A program made the position numbers and the translations under genes. 64,000 nt of DNA from Prorocentrum cordatum (Eukaryota; Sar; Dinophyceae; Prorocentrales; Prorocentraceae): positions 88,501 through 152,500 of the forward strand of contig CAUYUJ010015740.1 of the NCBI GenBank assembly GCA_963575745.1, read 5' to 3'. This document shows, in pieces, positions 9,374 to 21,500 of this stretch (within the stretch, counting starts at the first letter, position 1; every line of letters begins with the position of its first letter). The notes under the pieces were generated by a model, which saw only the letters and a list, made by a program, of their open reading frames with translations, was not told where the DNA came from and ran no database searches.

Positions 9374-10133
9374 GAACTGCAGCCAAGAGAAGATGAGGGC
9401 CCGCGGGCCCGACCTCTCTCTCTCGGAGCCGAGGCAGCACGCGGCTCGAACAGAGGCGCCCAGGGAGCGAGAGAGGGGCGCCTGCGGTGGCAGGCCTCGC
9501 GCAGCTCGCCCCCGCCGCCCCGCAGCTCCGGCGCAACCAGCGCAACCCGCCCCTCGCACCGGCTCGGCGGCAACCGGCACGGCGCCGCGCTCAGAGGCAG
9601 CCGCGAGCATGGACGGAGGTGCCCGTCCGAGGCCCCCCGCCCGAGCGCCCCCAGAGGCGCAGAGAGGGTCCGGGCCCCTGCGGCAGCCACGCAGACGTCG
9701 GCGCGGGGGCCCAGGCCAGCCTTCGCTGCGCTGGCGACGCAGGCTGCAGCGGCAGCCGCGGCACCCGCCACGGCCACGGCGGCCGCGGCGGGGGCACCGT
9801 GGCCGTCCCTGCCTCCGCACCTGCTGCACCTGCCGCGCGGGCCTGCCGCGAGAGGCCGCGGGGCTCGGGCGCAGTGAGAGAGCATGCGAGGAACACTACA
9901 GGACGAGAGGGAGACCCCCACACGAGCATTCATTGCTCGACCATGAATGCGAGATAAGCGCCGAAAACATGGCATCGAGGGTGGCGGCGCCAGTCTCCAG
10001 GCCACATCACCGTCCAGCTGAGGCGTCACTGCTTCGGCTATCCCAGCTACCACGTCCTGAACCCGTGCCACCTCCTGAGAGGCCACCCGCGTGATATCGG
10101 ACCTCGCGGCGCCCTGAGCCGCGTGCTACTTCG
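9374..10133. other. GC-rich stretch without recognisable gene
   Basis: Several frames are open on both strands, as expected at this GC content, and none gives a recognisable domain or conserved motif. Ala/Arg/Pro-rich translations dominate. Confidence 0.5.
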
Positions 10134-10317
10134 GTGAATGCATGGGGAAGGAATGGAAGAGATATGGAGGTGGAGGCAGGTGCGGCTTTTCACCCACCAC
10201 TACGTGCGCCTTCCACCAGCTTCCCACGCCCATACCAGCCAAGACGTACGGCCACGGCAAATCCAAGCCCTACACCACCAAGACGTGGCTCGTACAAACC
10301 GTGGCGTCAGTACGCAG

Positions 10318-10448
10318 GGTCCTGGGGAAGCCCCGAATGCGTGGGAACACCCCAGGCAATGTCGCCACGTTGAGCTGCAGGCGTTAGGAGGCAAAGTCCT
10401 GAGGAAGCCCCGAATGCGTGGGAACACCTCAGGCTCAAGTCGCCACGC
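10318..10448 (+). repeat. Tandem duplication of a 52-bp unit
   Basis: GTCCTGGGGAAGCCCCGAAT and GTCCTGAGGAAGCCCCGAAT begin two copies (10318-10372 and 10397-10448). Each is followed by GCGTGGGAACACC and ends at GTCGCCACG. Each unit holds the small palindrome CTGGGGAAGCCCC. Confidence 0.75.
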
Positions 10449-10997
10449 GAGCGCACGCTCCCCACGCAGGCCGACCCCTCACTAACGCCCATCACTCAAC
10501 CACAGCACCAGCCAACAGACCTAGTCGCGGACGCCCTCGAGAGGCAAGGATCAAACTTCGAGACGGGCTCGAAGGGCGGGGGGCAGGACGAGTACTGCCC
10601 GCGGCCGCCAGGGGGGGATGGTGAGGGGTAGGGGGGGTGGGACGGCCACCACCCGCGCCCCCGCGGTCCGCCCTAGCTCGTCACCCCCACTATCCCCATG
10701 CTGGAGGAGGAGCTCAACCGAACGCCGACCAGGCGGAGCACAGGGCAGATGCGACTCAGCCCAGCACACGCAACACCAAGCACAAGGAGGCCCGGGGTTC
10801 GCCCCCCACCGAGGGCACTGTGGCCCCTAGCCATAGCGGGACGAGGCGGGACCGCGGCGAAACCCACCTGAAGTCGGTGCATGGAGGCCACGATGTGCGA
10901 CCCGCAGCCCCACGCCCAACCCAGCCCCAAACCGACCACGACCCACCCTACCGACTGCCCACTCCCCACGAGCATGACAGCAGTGAAGACCTCTGGA

Positions 10998-11485
10998 AAA
11001 CTCCGTGCGCGAACGGTGGTGAGGCGCCACATCCGCACGAGCAGCCTGCAGATGGCAAGGAGGCCAGACGCGAAAGGTGGGTAACCACATCTGTCTGGCC
11101 TCCTCACGGAGCTCATGCAGGAGAATATGCGGGGCACAGGTTAAAGAACAATGAGGCTCGGGCCAAAGGACGTGAGGCCTGACAAGGCGTGCGTGAAAGG
11201 TAGTGAGACGCCATACCTGCACGAGCCAACAGTCAGGCCTCAAGCAGCGGCCAAGCTCCCAGGCTGGCAGCAACAGCGTCAGGCGCCGAAGGGTTGCTGC
11301 CAGTCTCCTGCGTGACAAGCAGGACAAGCAGGACAGCGCTGCCCCCAGGCGTGCGAGAAAGGTGGACATACGCCATATCCGCACGACCCGCTACGGGCAT
11401 CAAGGAGCGGCCTGGCTCCTCACTGGCAGCAACAGTGCGATGCGCCGAAGGGATGCTGCCAGCAGCCTGCGTGACAAGCAGGCAG
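10998..11485 (+). repeat. Tandem repeat, about 165-bp units
   Basis: Two clear units (about 11185-11340 and 11350-11485) share GCGTGAAAGGT, CGCCATA, GGCAGCAACAG, GCGCCGAAGGG, TGCTGCCAG and CTGCGTGACAAGCAG. A third, more diverged unit starts near 10998. No function is assigned. Confidence 0.65.
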
Positions 11486-11517
11486 CTTCGTCTCGTCGAG
11501 GAAGGGCCCACCAAGAA

Positions 11518-11640
11518 GAAGGCGCCCACTGCAAAAGACAAGGGGTGCCCAGCGGCCAACAGCTGGAAAGCCAAGGCACCCAGCGGCCAGGTGCTGGAAA
11601 GAAGAGGCGCCCAGCGGCCAACAGCTGGAAAGAGCGGCGG
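11518..11640 (+). repeat. Tandem repeat, about 33-bp units
   Basis: Units carry GGCGCCCAGCGGCCAACAGC followed by TGGAAAG. Four partly diverged copies are visible. Confidence 0.7.
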
Positions 11641-11723
11641 CCGTCGGCCGTCGGCCGCCGCGCCGCCGCGGGGCCCTACGGGGCTTGACCCCCATGGCGC
11701 GTGAAACATCGGGCACATCGGGA

Positions 11724-11873
11724 GGCGGAGAAGGAGGAGGAGGAGGATGAGGAGGAAGGATGAGGAGGAGGAGGAGGAGAAGGAGGAGGAGGAAGAGAAG
11801 GTGACTGGATGGGCCGAAGGTCAGTGGATAGATGACCCTCCTCCTCCTCCTCCTCCTCCTCCTCCTCCCCCTG

Positions 11874-11905
<32 letters not shown>
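11724..11905. repeat. Facing (GGA)n and (CCT)n tracts
   Basis: A (GGA)n-rich block (11724-11805) is followed by a (CCT)n-rich block (11836-11905). Together they can fold back on each other. The spacer GGATGGGCCGAAGGTC resembles the GATGGGCC end of the element at 2276, but the ends are not clear enough to call a transposon. Confidence 0.7.
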
Positions 11906-11906
<1 letters not shown>

Positions 11907-12145
11907 TCTCAAGCAATATCGGCACGAGCGCTTCATTTTGTTGCAGACTCGTACCGAGGCCTCTCGCTTCCAAGTCGTGCTTGAGGGGCAGCGAGCCACC
12001 AGCCCGATTCCTTCCAGTTCAGGCTGGCGCTCTCGCTAGCAAAGGGAGGCTCTGCACCATCGCGACCACCGCACGCACGCGCGTGGTCCACCTGCAAAGA
12101 GCTTGCAGCACACACGAGCGGAACGATGCCCTGCAGGCCAGCAGG

Positions 12146-12153
12146 TATATAAG
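12146..12153 (+). promoter_or_regulatory. TATATAAG word upstream of retroelement ORF1
   Basis: A TATATAAG string lies about 90 bp upstream of the ORF1 start. It could be an internal promoter word of the retroelement. Dinoflagellate promoters generally lack a classical TATA box, so the assignment is weak. Confidence 0.2.
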
Positions 12154-12236
12154 AGCAGGAAATGTTCGCGGCAGGTGCGTCCGTACACGAGCAAGAGCAA
12201 GAACGATCAGGGCTCGACGTCGATTCGTGACATGAC

Positions 12237-13084
12237 ATGAGCAAGGCGCAGCCCACTGTCCAGGGCCTGCTTGCGCAGGCAGCGGCCGTCACCGGTGACC
12301 ACATGCTGAAGCAAACGCTGGTGTCCCACACGCACGCGCTCGAGAAGGGCGCGCAAACATCGCCCGGCACGGTCTCAGCGGGCGAAGCCGTGCGGCGGGC
12401 AGAGGGTGCTTGGAAGCAGGCTTACCTTCAGCACGGGCAGGCAGCAACCCAGGTCTCGCGTTGTCAAGAGAGCCTGGCCGAGGCCCAGCTGAGCGAGGCA
12501 GAGGCGGCTGGGGCGCTGGCCGCGGTCGCCATCAGCAGGCGAGTGGCCGCGCAGGCGCTCGCCCGCGAGACTGGCGCTGCGCAGTCAGCAACATCGCCAT
12601 CGCAGCAGGATGCCGCAGGCGCAGGCCCAGCAACCGACGGTGTCGGCGGCAGCGGCGAGGGCCCACCTCTCATCGATCTGAGTTGGGGCGCCAGCGGCCA
12701 CGACACCGATGGCATGGAGTGCTCAGATGAGGGGCAGAAGCTCAAAAAGCAGTTCGAGGCTCGGCCGTCGACCTCAAGAGGAAGCAGCTGGAGCGGCTGC
12801 AGAAGAAGGGGAAGACCGAGGCCGCAGGCGGCACCGCCGCAGCTGCGGCAGGCGGCGGCAGCTGCAGTGCAGCGCAGCCCTCGTCGGCGCCTTCGGCAGC
12901 AGCCCCCGCTGGAGGGCCAGCGGCGCCGACGGCCGAGGAGATCGAGCAGGAGGCGCAGAAGATCCGCATAGCCAAGGCGGCGGGCGAGCGCGCGGCAGCG
13001 GCAGCAGCGGCGGCAGCGGCGGCAGCAGGGCCTCAGCAGGCTCCTTCGCCCGCCGCGGCCGCGGCGGCCACCGCCGCGGCGTGA
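12237..13084 (+). pseudogene. ORF1-like coiled-coil protein of relic A, frameshifted
   Basis: The first frame starts MSKAQPTVQGLL at 12237. It encodes an Ala/Gln/Glu-rich, probably helical protein with EAVRRAEGAWKQAYLQHGQA and an acidic Asp/Ser segment ending near DEGQKLKKQ. At an AAAA run near 12750 the sensible frame changes to one reading DLKRKQLERLQKKGKTEAAG, then TAEEIEQEAQKIRIAKAAG, and stops at 13084 after a poly-Ala tract. The charged heptad-like stretches fit an RNA-binding ORF1 coiled coil. An intron instead of a frameshift is unlikely, because the two frames abut without a gap. Confidence 0.55.
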
Positions 13085-13479
13085 TCCGCGGAGGCGGCTG
13101 GAGGTTCGGCCAGCCTTGCCGCAGGGTCGCAGGGCGCCGAGGCTGGCGCCCACCAGCTCGCAGAGGCGCAGGAGACCGAGCGAGGGCAGCGACGGCGGGG
13201 ACTGCTTCATGTCCTTCGCGAGCGCCGCCGCGCCGGGGAAGAAGTCGCGGGCCTGCCTCGGGAGTCGCGACGCGCGGGAGCAGTGCGTGGGCAGCGTGGA
13301 GTCTCGCGCGCAGGGGAGCGGACCCATGCGCGGCGAGTGGGCTCGCAAGGCGCAGGCCACCAAGTGGCGCCACCTCGACAGGGGTGCGCGTGGCTCGGGC
13401 AAGGGGAAGTCCGAGGCGGCGCGCGAGAGGGCCGCGGAGGGCGGGGAGGTCGTCCTCTGGCCCGCATCTGCAGGCGCGC

Positions 13480-14127
13480 GCAGCGCTTCGCGGAGGAGGC
13501 TCGCGACCTGCCAGCCTACTGCGCTGCGGGCAACGACGCTTTCGATGGCTTCGTGCCCGTCGTCGTCCACCCAAACGCGCGATCATCATCGTGTACGGGT
13601 TGCCCAGCACCGGCTTTTCGATGGGGGGTCTCTCTCGTTTCGGTACGGTCGGCGCCTTCGTCGGGGGCCTGCAGCTGCCGTGGTTCACCGCAGGCGATTT
13701 CAGCATCGACGCTGCCATCATGGCACGCCCTGGGTTTTTGAAGATCGATGGCCATATCGTAAGGGCGCCCACGGAGTATGCGTGCAGTGGCCGCGCGGGG
13801 GGCTCACATCTGGATTCTATCATCGTAGGGTCGGGCTGCGTCCCATATATTCGGAGCGTGGAGGCTGTCAATCACGCTCCTCGGCGCCAGCGCTGCGGGC
13901 CGGAGATCCGTCTCAGAGGCGAAGGGCTGCAGCTTGTGATGCGCAAGCTCGCTGCCGCCCCTAGGCCCCCCGTCGAGCGGCCTCGCCTGGGCCCGACAGC
14001 GGTCTCCGAATGCAGCTGGGCCCGCGTCGCTCAGCGCGAGACCGATCGCGAGAGGAACGGAGCTCCCGTGCGACGAAATCTTTTCCCATCTCTCGCCGCG
14101 CTCGTCCGGGGCGGAGTCGAAGAGTGA
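13480..14127 (+). pseudogene. Endonuclease/exonuclease/phosphatase-like segment of relic A
   Basis: The best frame reads AIIIVYGLPSTGFS, then LQLPWFTAGDFSIDAAIM, then SHLDSIIVGSGCVPYIR. This order (a strand ending Y-G, a G-D-F motif, then S-x-L-D) follows the endonuclease/exonuclease/phosphatase fold of dinoflagellate non-LTR elements. The upstream half of the domain is scattered over other frames (for example MSFASAAAPGKKSRACLGSR near 13208), so this is a relic. It continues to a stop near 14127. Confidence 0.5.
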
Positions 14128-16141
14128 GTCCACGGTTGCGACGTCGAGGCCCAGGTGCCCACCGCCGCCTCCCCCCCCCGCCCCGAGCGAAGCCTTCTGC
14201 GAGCAATTCTGCCACTTCTGCTTTGAGGCCGGCGAGGAGGCAAAGGATCCCTGGACCCACGAGACCTGCCTCAGGGCCTGCAGCGGTCGGGAGCTCTGGG
14301 AGCCCTCCTGGCCCCGACTCCAGCCGAGGCCGCAGCGGCGGGGGGCCCGACGGGTTTCCGACTTGTGCCAGCAGGGCCCAACCCTCTAGCATCAGCCCTG
14401 CATGCGACGGATTGCCAAGTACGTCTGCGGGGGAGTGCGGGGCCCAACCCAGCGCTCGTCCTGCCGTCGGAGCTGGCTCCATCTCCCCTGCCGATGCTGC
14501 TACACCCATCCGGTCTCCATCTTGTCTGCCACTTGGTCCGTGGCCTCGGCTCAAGACCTTCGGCCGGCTCTTTCTCCCAATGCCGCGTTGCCCGCCGCGC
14601 GTCAGCCCCTGGCTTGCCAAGTTGGGCAGGAACACGTTCTACACATCAGCGGCATGTGCGCGTCGTGGATCGAAGCATTCGAGCGAGCCATCTCGCCCCA
14701 CCACGGCATCAACGGCCCGCGACAGTCGAGAGCGGACGGCTTCCGCCTCGCGATTGCGCCAGCGCAGCAGGCCTTGCCCGCGCGCGAGCAGCCGCTGCGC
14801 GATGGCGAGATGGCAGGCCAGCGCACGTTCAATTATACAGAAGTGGTTCCGCCACCATTGCAGGAAGAACGGGTCAGCTCACAATCGGCGCCTGTGCGCA
14901 GCAGCGGGGAAGATCGGTGGCGGTGTTCCAGTCGGCGCTTGAATCAATCAAGCTTTGCAGTTTTGGTCAGTGGCAGGAGTTGCGCTGCGACCTTTTTTGC
15001 GCCCGGGCAGCGCCAGCGTTGAGCGCATCAAGCATCTGGCGCGCCGAATCCAGAGCGGAATCGTCGCCCCCCCGGTCTTTCCAGGACTGGATCTCGCCCG
15101 CGCCAGCCGCGGGAGTTATCCGCAAGAGCCCGGAAGACCCCCGGCCAGTCAGTGACGGACGGAATTTTGAATCTCAGCAGTTGAGCCTCTCCCCGAAGTG
15201 CGTTCCCACCTGCTCGCGCCCCGATGGTGCTCGCGTGGTTGCCCGTGCGCTGAGGAGACGGTCCATCCTGATCCCCCCCGCCCCTCGGGCCAACTACCCA
15301 GGAGTGCACCTGGGAGGTGGACGTCGGCGTGCACGTGGGGCGGCGAGGAAGCGCGTCGCCAAAGGCGGGGACCAAGCTGCCAAGCTTAGGGGCTTCGCTC
15401 GAGCGGCTCGCTGCTTCCGCGCCACGGCAAAGTTCCAGGGAGCTGGGCCCCAAGATGTCTCCACCTACGGGCGCCAGGTCCACGACGCCCAGGGCGGCGA
15501 CATGATCGCGCAACGCAGGAGGCTCGCCACAGCGGATGGAGCGATGCACCGCGGCCGCTGCACCGCGACGCTGCCGGCCACCCACGTGCCAGACGGAGAC
15601 CCAGGTTTGGTTTGTCCTCGCCAGTGCTTGCAGCAATGGTTCGGTGCTTGGATCGGAGATCCCAAGATCAGGCCAAGCGTTCAGCGTGTCCGGCCAACGA
15701 TATATCAGCAGTTCAGTTGTCTTGCGGAGGCCGACAGACCTCGACGTGCGCGCGGGCCTGTTTCTGCGGTCAATTACTCATTGTCTGCGGGAAGGAGCCC
15801 CATCCCTGCCACCTAATGGGACACATCGAGTGACGTCGCCGAGGACAGGTCTTGCTGGACGTTCAGTGCTGTCCAGTTCTTTGCTCTGGATCAGGCGACG
15901 CCACTTCTGGATGGCTTGGAGAGATCCCTCGGCGGACGGCAATGGAGGAAGGCAGCGGCGCATCTGTGCGGCAGCGGGCTCGGGGAGGGCGCAGACCTCC
16001 TCAGCCTTCGCAGGTACACTCGTGAGTTACAGTTCCTTCGCAACGGCCGTCCACTTGTCGGGCTGATGGCGTCTACCACCCCCGGACGGCACGTGGACCG
16101 ACCTTCGGAAGCACGGGGGACAGTTTTCGCGAGCTGGCCGT

Positions 16142-17151
16142 GTGCAAACGTTGCGGACACCAGGTCGAATCAACTTTCCATCGCTTCTGGGCGTGCGAGG
16201 GCAACAAGGGCTCCCGCGCGTTCACGGAGTCCCAGGATTACTTCCGTGTGGCGGCGGAGCATGCTTCTGGATGCGGGGCTTGATCCCCGCCGAATGGACG
16301 CGCGTGACGGAGCCGCCAGACGAGGAGCAGTGGGCCACTGGCAACTTCGACGGGCACCTGGCGCCAGGCTGCTTGGGCGAGGGCTCGGAGGAGGCCCCGC
16401 CGCTGGTGTTCGGTGATGCCTCAGGAGGTGCGGACACCACGGGCGCGCGTCTGAGGCGCGTCGGAGTGGCCGTGTCAGTCATCGCCGACTTCGCGCCCGT
16501 GCAGCTGGGGCCCTGCGTGCTGGGGCCGCTGGCAGGGCGGAGCCAATCGGTTCCTCGAGGCGAGATGGCGGCCCTCGAGGTCACGATCCGCTGGTCAAGA
16601 GGTTGGGTCAGCTACGTCACGGACTGCGAGAAGGTGTGCAGAGGCTGGTGGGAGGGTCTAGCCAAATCACCCGCTGGGCCCCACGCCGACCTGTGGCGCG
16701 CCGTGGGTGCCACGCTGGCGGCCCAGGGACGCCACGGTGCATCATTGTCTTCCAAGTCCCGTCCCACCTGAAGGGCGAAGAGGTGGTGCGCAGGCAGCTG
16801 CGCAGTTGGCTCATCCAGGGCAACGCGGTGGTCGAGGAGCTTGCGGGGGCTGCAGCCAGTCTCGCCGGAGCACCAGCCGACTACCGCAATCGTGTGACGC
16901 TGGCCGAGTTGAAGGCCAGCCGCGTGAGGGGGTGGCTCCTGCGGCTAGCACTCGAGGTGCTCCAGTCGGAGCGTCTCAACACAGCGCGTGCACGTGCGAG
17001 CCAGCAGTGCGAGGGCGCTGCGCCTGTCCCTCCCCGTCCTCCCCCCCTCCTCCCCCCCTCCCCCTGTGGAGCGGCGTCCGCCGCCTGCCCCGACGATAGC
17101 TGCTCGCGTCGCGTCTCAGCACGTCCTGACCGAGGAGGGTCGAGGTTGTAG
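16142..17151 (+). pseudogene. RNase H domain of relic A, with one frameshift
   Basis: The frame reads LVFGDASGGADTTGAR (first catalytic Asp), then VPRGEMAALEV (Glu), then YVTDCEKVCRGWW (Asp), with predicted strands and helices spaced as in retroelement RNase H. Near 16735 the frame must change to one reading IIVFQVPSHLKGEEVV, which supplies the final conserved region. The first frame stops at 16768 and the second at 17151. The frameshift marks it as non-functional, or as a sequencing or assembly error. RNase H would remove RNA from the RNA:DNA hybrid during reverse transcription. Confidence 0.65.
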
Positions 17152-17507
17152 CGTTTGCTTCTCGTAGGGTTCCAAGCCCGAAAATGTGCCTGGCTAAAAA
17201 GTGAGTGTGCGCCTCTCGAAGCTGTTGACGGGCGTCTGCTCCGATCGCCCGCGGGACGGCGTTTACACATCGCTGGACGTTGGGCCCGCCCCCCAAACAA
17301 GTTGTTATTTCACGTTGTGCTTCGTATATGGTTCTGTCAGTCTGACGGCTTTTTCGGTCAAGACCCACTCAGGGGTCTAGCTAAGGCTTGCTGCGTTGAG
17401 TCCATAACGAAGACACGCCGCGAGTGTTCTGATCGAATGTCTCGCGGCCTGCATCCCGAAGCCTGAGTCTCAGCCTTTGAATCACTCTTGTGATGGAGGA
17501 ATATCCT

Positions 17508-17725
17508 GGAATATCCTCCTCTTCCTCCTCCTCCTCCTCCTCCTCCTCCTCCTCCTCCTCCTCCTCCTCCTCTTCCTCCTCCTCCTCCCTCCCCTCACTC
17601 CTCCTCCTCCCCCTCCTCATCTTCCTCCTCCTCCTCCCTCCCTCCCTCCCCCTCTCCCCTCCTCCCTCCCTCATCGCTCCTTCCCCCTCCTCCTCTCTTC
17701 CTCCTCCTCCTCTTCCTCGCCCTCC
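17508..17725. repeat. (TCC)n/(CTC)n polypyrimidine tract, about 220 bp
   Basis: A nearly uninterrupted CCT repeat for the first 80 bp, then variants with CCCTCC and CTTCC. Poly-Leu and poly-Ser ORFs on this strand are artefacts of it. Confidence 0.95.
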
Positions 17726-17884
17726 CCCACCCCGCCCCTCTTGGCGCCGAATTCCCCCCGGTGGTTTCTGGAGGTCTCCGGAACTCTCCCGTTGGGGGGA
17801 CCTCGAAGGCCTCCGCAGGCTCCTTCTGGAGGCCCCGCCAAGGCCCAGGGCGTCCCGAACTGGAGAAGCCAACGGATACCGATA

Positions 17885-18055
17885 TCGGCGCTGGGCAAAC
17901 CTTCCTTTAGTAGACCTCCCCTTAGTGAAAACGGCCTGGGACCGAACCCGATGGACCTGGACCCGCCACAATGACGGCCGCGACGCCCTCCCGCGAACCG
18001 AAAACAGCCAATTCACTAATCGACGTGTCAGGGTAGGAGGTCTGTCCAGCCCCGA
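17885..18055. mobile_element. MITE, family TCGGSGGTGGACAG, copy 3
   Basis: A 171-bp element. The left end TCGGCGCTGGGCAAACCTTC is diverged, and the right end AGGAGGTCTGTCCAGCCCCGA is well kept. A perfect 5-bp duplication CGATA lies at 17880-17884 and 18056-18060. Internal CTTAGTGAAAACGGCCTGGG and CACTAATCGACGTGTCAGGG match the other copies. Confidence 0.92.
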
Positions 18056-18418
18056 CGATACCGCTTCTGCCCGAATCTCTCCGGGGTTGCGTTCTGACCA
18101 AGATTTCGAGGCGAATCCAGCCGTGGCGACGAGGACCCCCCAACAGGCCCAAGAGGGCGGAGCCGCGAGGAGGGTGGCGGCGTCGGTAGCTTCTCCTTTT
18201 CTGATGGATCCTCCCTGGGAATGGGGCGGGGACACCTGGGAGAGCTTTGGGCCAGAGTAGTGGGTCTGGCTCAGATGGGTTAGCGAGGAGAGGTGCAAGA
18301 GTGTCGGAATTGTTGGTGCCTGGATGCGCCAGCTTGCGCGCTGGATTCAATGGCTGCGCTTGGACGCACTTGTGCACACTTGACATCTGCCATCGTCGTC
18401 GCCTGTGCGATACGTCGC

Positions 18419-18438
18419 GCCCCCCCCCCCCCCCCCGG
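18419..18438. repeat. Poly-C run
   Basis: About 18 consecutive C residues, prone to length error in sequencing. Confidence 0.9.
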
Positions 18439-18501
18439 CAACGGTGGCGCACTGTTGCGCGCAATGGCGCAGGATGAATCAACGACGGCACCTCTAGCGG
18501 C

Positions 18502-18564
18502 TAGGTCTGGTGCAGATGGCCCAGCGGCTAGAGTCTAGCCGCTGGGCCATCTGCACCAGACCTA
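18502..18564. repeat. 63-bp perfect palindrome at the 5' edge of the retroelement ORF
   Basis: Two perfect 31-bp arms flank a single G at 18533. The left arm starts TAGGTCTGGTGCAGATGGCC and the right arm ends GGCCATCTGCACCAGACCTA. It could extrude as a cruciform, or fold as an RNA hairpin at the 5' end of the element transcript. The first codons of the long ORF run through it. Confidence 0.95.
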
Positions 18565-21500
18565 CTACCCCAGCTTGCAGAGAACAAGGAACGCAGGGGA
18601 GGAGGAGGAGGAGGAGGAGGAGGAGGAGGAGGAGGAGCAGGAGCACCTGGCTCGAGAATGAGACTGCCTCCAATCGGCGCCAGGGGATCGAGGGGACCGC
18701 GGGCGGATGTTGTTATCACCAGATAGCAGGTCAGTGGGAATCTCCATTGGGACAGTCCGTCATGATGGTCGGCCTCGAGACAAAAGGTTTCACAGAACTA
18801 CAGAGGCCCCGAGCCTTTCGCGCGCAGGTGTTTGGCGTCCCTGCGTCCGATCGTTCATCGCCAACCGCAACGCCATCGTATACGTGGCTTTCTTCATGCA
18901 GCGCTGGCAGAGCTCTACGTCTCCGACGAAAATGGCATGCCTGCAATGCCCCCCAGAGGCCCGTGGAGCTTCGTATTGGGACGTTGAATGTGCAACAGAT
19001 GTCGTGGACCCAGATTATGTATCGCAGTATGTTAGCACACATTGTCAGCCGCATGCGTACCGAGCGTGCTCATATCATGTTCCTGTCCGACGTGCACACA
19101 CCGGAGTGGATTTTTGGAAGAGAACGGGTCCCAGCTATATGTGGAATGGAAGAGTTTACGATGTTTGTGTTCGGCAAGGTGGCCATTGTTTTATCCAGAT
19201 ATCTAGTAACCAAGTGGCAGCAGGATGGATCCGTGATGGCCGTTCCGCCCGACTCGGACAGATGGCTGGGCATGCGTTTTCGTTTGCAGGGCACCCAGTA
19301 TGTGATATGTGCCCAGTATGCTCCAACCCAGGGGACCAGTGCAGCCAAGAACCTCAGGAAGGCCCACTTCGAACAAGGCACTTTGCTTCTCCAGAATCTG
19401 CGCCGTTCGGGATGCCAGGTGATCATCGGGGGAGACGCCAACTCTCATCTGGGCGCAGATCAGCGGGGGGAAGCGAGCTCGGGGTTCGTTGGCGGCATGA
19501 CCCTCACCACTCCGACGTCGAAGCTATCGCACCAGCTTGTCGACTGGGCCCAGGGCGAGAGTCTTCGTGCAGTGGATTCGTACATACCATGCAAGAGGCG
19601 TGGCACATGGTTTCATGGGGTAACCAAGCGATGGTACGAGCAAGATGTGTTTCTATCTACCTTCGGGGGGACTCGTCGACGATGGCGCCGAGCGACGACG
19701 ATGGAATTTGCAGGCTGCGACCACCGTGGGAAGTTTTTGTCGTTTCTCCCGTTTGGTCGTGCTCTTCTCCCAGGACGGCGACAACTCCAGGCCCACCAGA
19801 CCGACCAGCCCAAGAAACCTCTTCGATGGGACCGTGCTCGGGGGATGGGGGACACCGCCCAGGACCTGCGACAGAAATGGATGACGAAATTGACGACGAT
19901 CGACACCGACTTTGCCAGTGCCCCCCGAGTCGAACCACCCGAGTGGGGCGAAGTTGCCAAGAGTCTCGTCGACGTTGCCGAGGAGGTAGTGGGGCGAGGG
20001 AGTCGTCGCTGCGACCTGCCGTGTCTCGAGAAGTGTCGCCCCGATCTGATGAAGAGTCGCGAGCGAGTTGCTGCCAGCTATCGTCAGGTGCAGCGAGCCA
20101 AAGGTACCCCCGAGTTTCCCCAGGAAAAGGTGCGCCACGCCCAGGTCAAGAAAGCCGAGAGGAGTTTCGAGTTCCGCAAAAAGGGTCAGGTCATCAAGGA
20201 GCTCTGCAGCGATATACAATGGGCCTATCAGAATCACGAGGTGGGCCGACAATTTGGACTGTTGAAGGAGTTGGGGGTCACGCTCAAGGATACGAATTTC
20301 CAGGATGTCGAAACCATCAAACCAGAGGACTGTCGCCGACACTTCGAAGCGATCAGCGGGACCGAGGCTACCCCCCGAGTCCGTGTTGCAGCCCACAAGC
20401 CTCAGCAGCCGCCCGCCCTGGACCTCGACGCGCTGCCCGAGTTTGCCGAGTTCGTCAGTGCGATGAAGGGCATGCGGGTCTCCGCCCCAGGAGGCGACGA
20501 GGTGGCCATCGACATGCTGAGGAACGCTCCGCTCACGACGCAGCAGCGGGTTTTCGAGGTAATTGTTGCTATGTGGGAGGAGGCGCCGAAGAGGGGGGCC
20601 CAACCGCACTGGAACCCAGCGGCACACCAGGCCATAGTATTGATGCTGTGGAAGCAGAAGGGATCACGGACATCGCTCGACAACTATCGCGGGATCTGCC
20701 TTCTGACGATGTTGACACGAATTCTTGCCAAGATAGCGATCACTCGTGCTACGCAGTATTTCGAGAACCAGAAACTGTTTGTCAACGAGCAGTGGGGTTT
20801 CCGCAGAGGGCGCTCCACCAGGGATATTATTTTCATTACCCGAGTGATATGCGAGCTATATGCCGAATGGGAGCTACACCTCCACCGTTCCAGGGCAGCG
20901 TTCGAAAGGGCGGGGACGTGGGACAACCACAGGGACGAGTGGGAACAGGCGCACGACACTTTTCTAAAGAAGCGGGCAGTTCTGTACCTGGCAGATATCA
21001 AGAAGGCGTACCCGACTGTTCCCCGAGAACCTCTCTGGGAAGCCCTCGAGATCGAAGGTCTGCCGCCGACGATTGTTGCAGTGTTTCGCCGCCTACACAC
21101 CGAGACGGAGTATCAGGTCAAGTTATGCCACGGCACCTCCTCAGTCTACCGCCTGCATCGAGGATTACGGGAAGGATGTGCCAGTTCTTGTGGTTTGTTC
21201 AACGTCTACCACAACTACTCCCTGACCGAGCTGTTAGCCAAGTTACCTGGCATCAATCTCCTCTGTTCGCAAAGGCTTCGGTGTGCTATGGGTCGACAGT
21301 CCTGGCGAGACCCCGACGACGTTACCCAGGAAACTCTCCGTGTCATGGGGTTTGCCGACGACACGTCGTCGTGGACCGAGGCCCAACATCTGGACACCAC
21401 CAAGCAGATCGTGTTCGACACGCTGGGCGACCGAGGCGAGGAGGTGCATCCTGGCAAGGACGAGTTTCTGAGGACAGGGGTCTACGACGTGACCAGCACG

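Larger units (their letters stand above)
12237..17151 (+). mobile_element. Decayed non-LTR retrotransposon (relic A)
   Basis: Three retroelement modules occur in the expected order on the plus strand. They are a coiled-coil ORF1-like region (12237-13084), an endonuclease/exonuclease/phosphatase-like stretch (about 13480-14127) and an RNase H domain (about 16240-17000). Frames switch several times, so the copy is dead. A reverse-transcriptase core was not clearly seen between about 14.4 and 15.9 kb; it is too degraded or deleted. A Cys/His cluster (CKRCGHQVESTFHRFWAC in one frame, about 16145-16200) lies just before the RNase H, as in other dinoflagellate elements of this kind. The 5' and 3' ends are not defined. 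Confidence 0.7.

Noticed and set aside
17477-18260. Signal-peptide or poly-Leu/poly-Ser proteins
   Set aside because: They are translations of the (TCC)n tract followed by a MITE.
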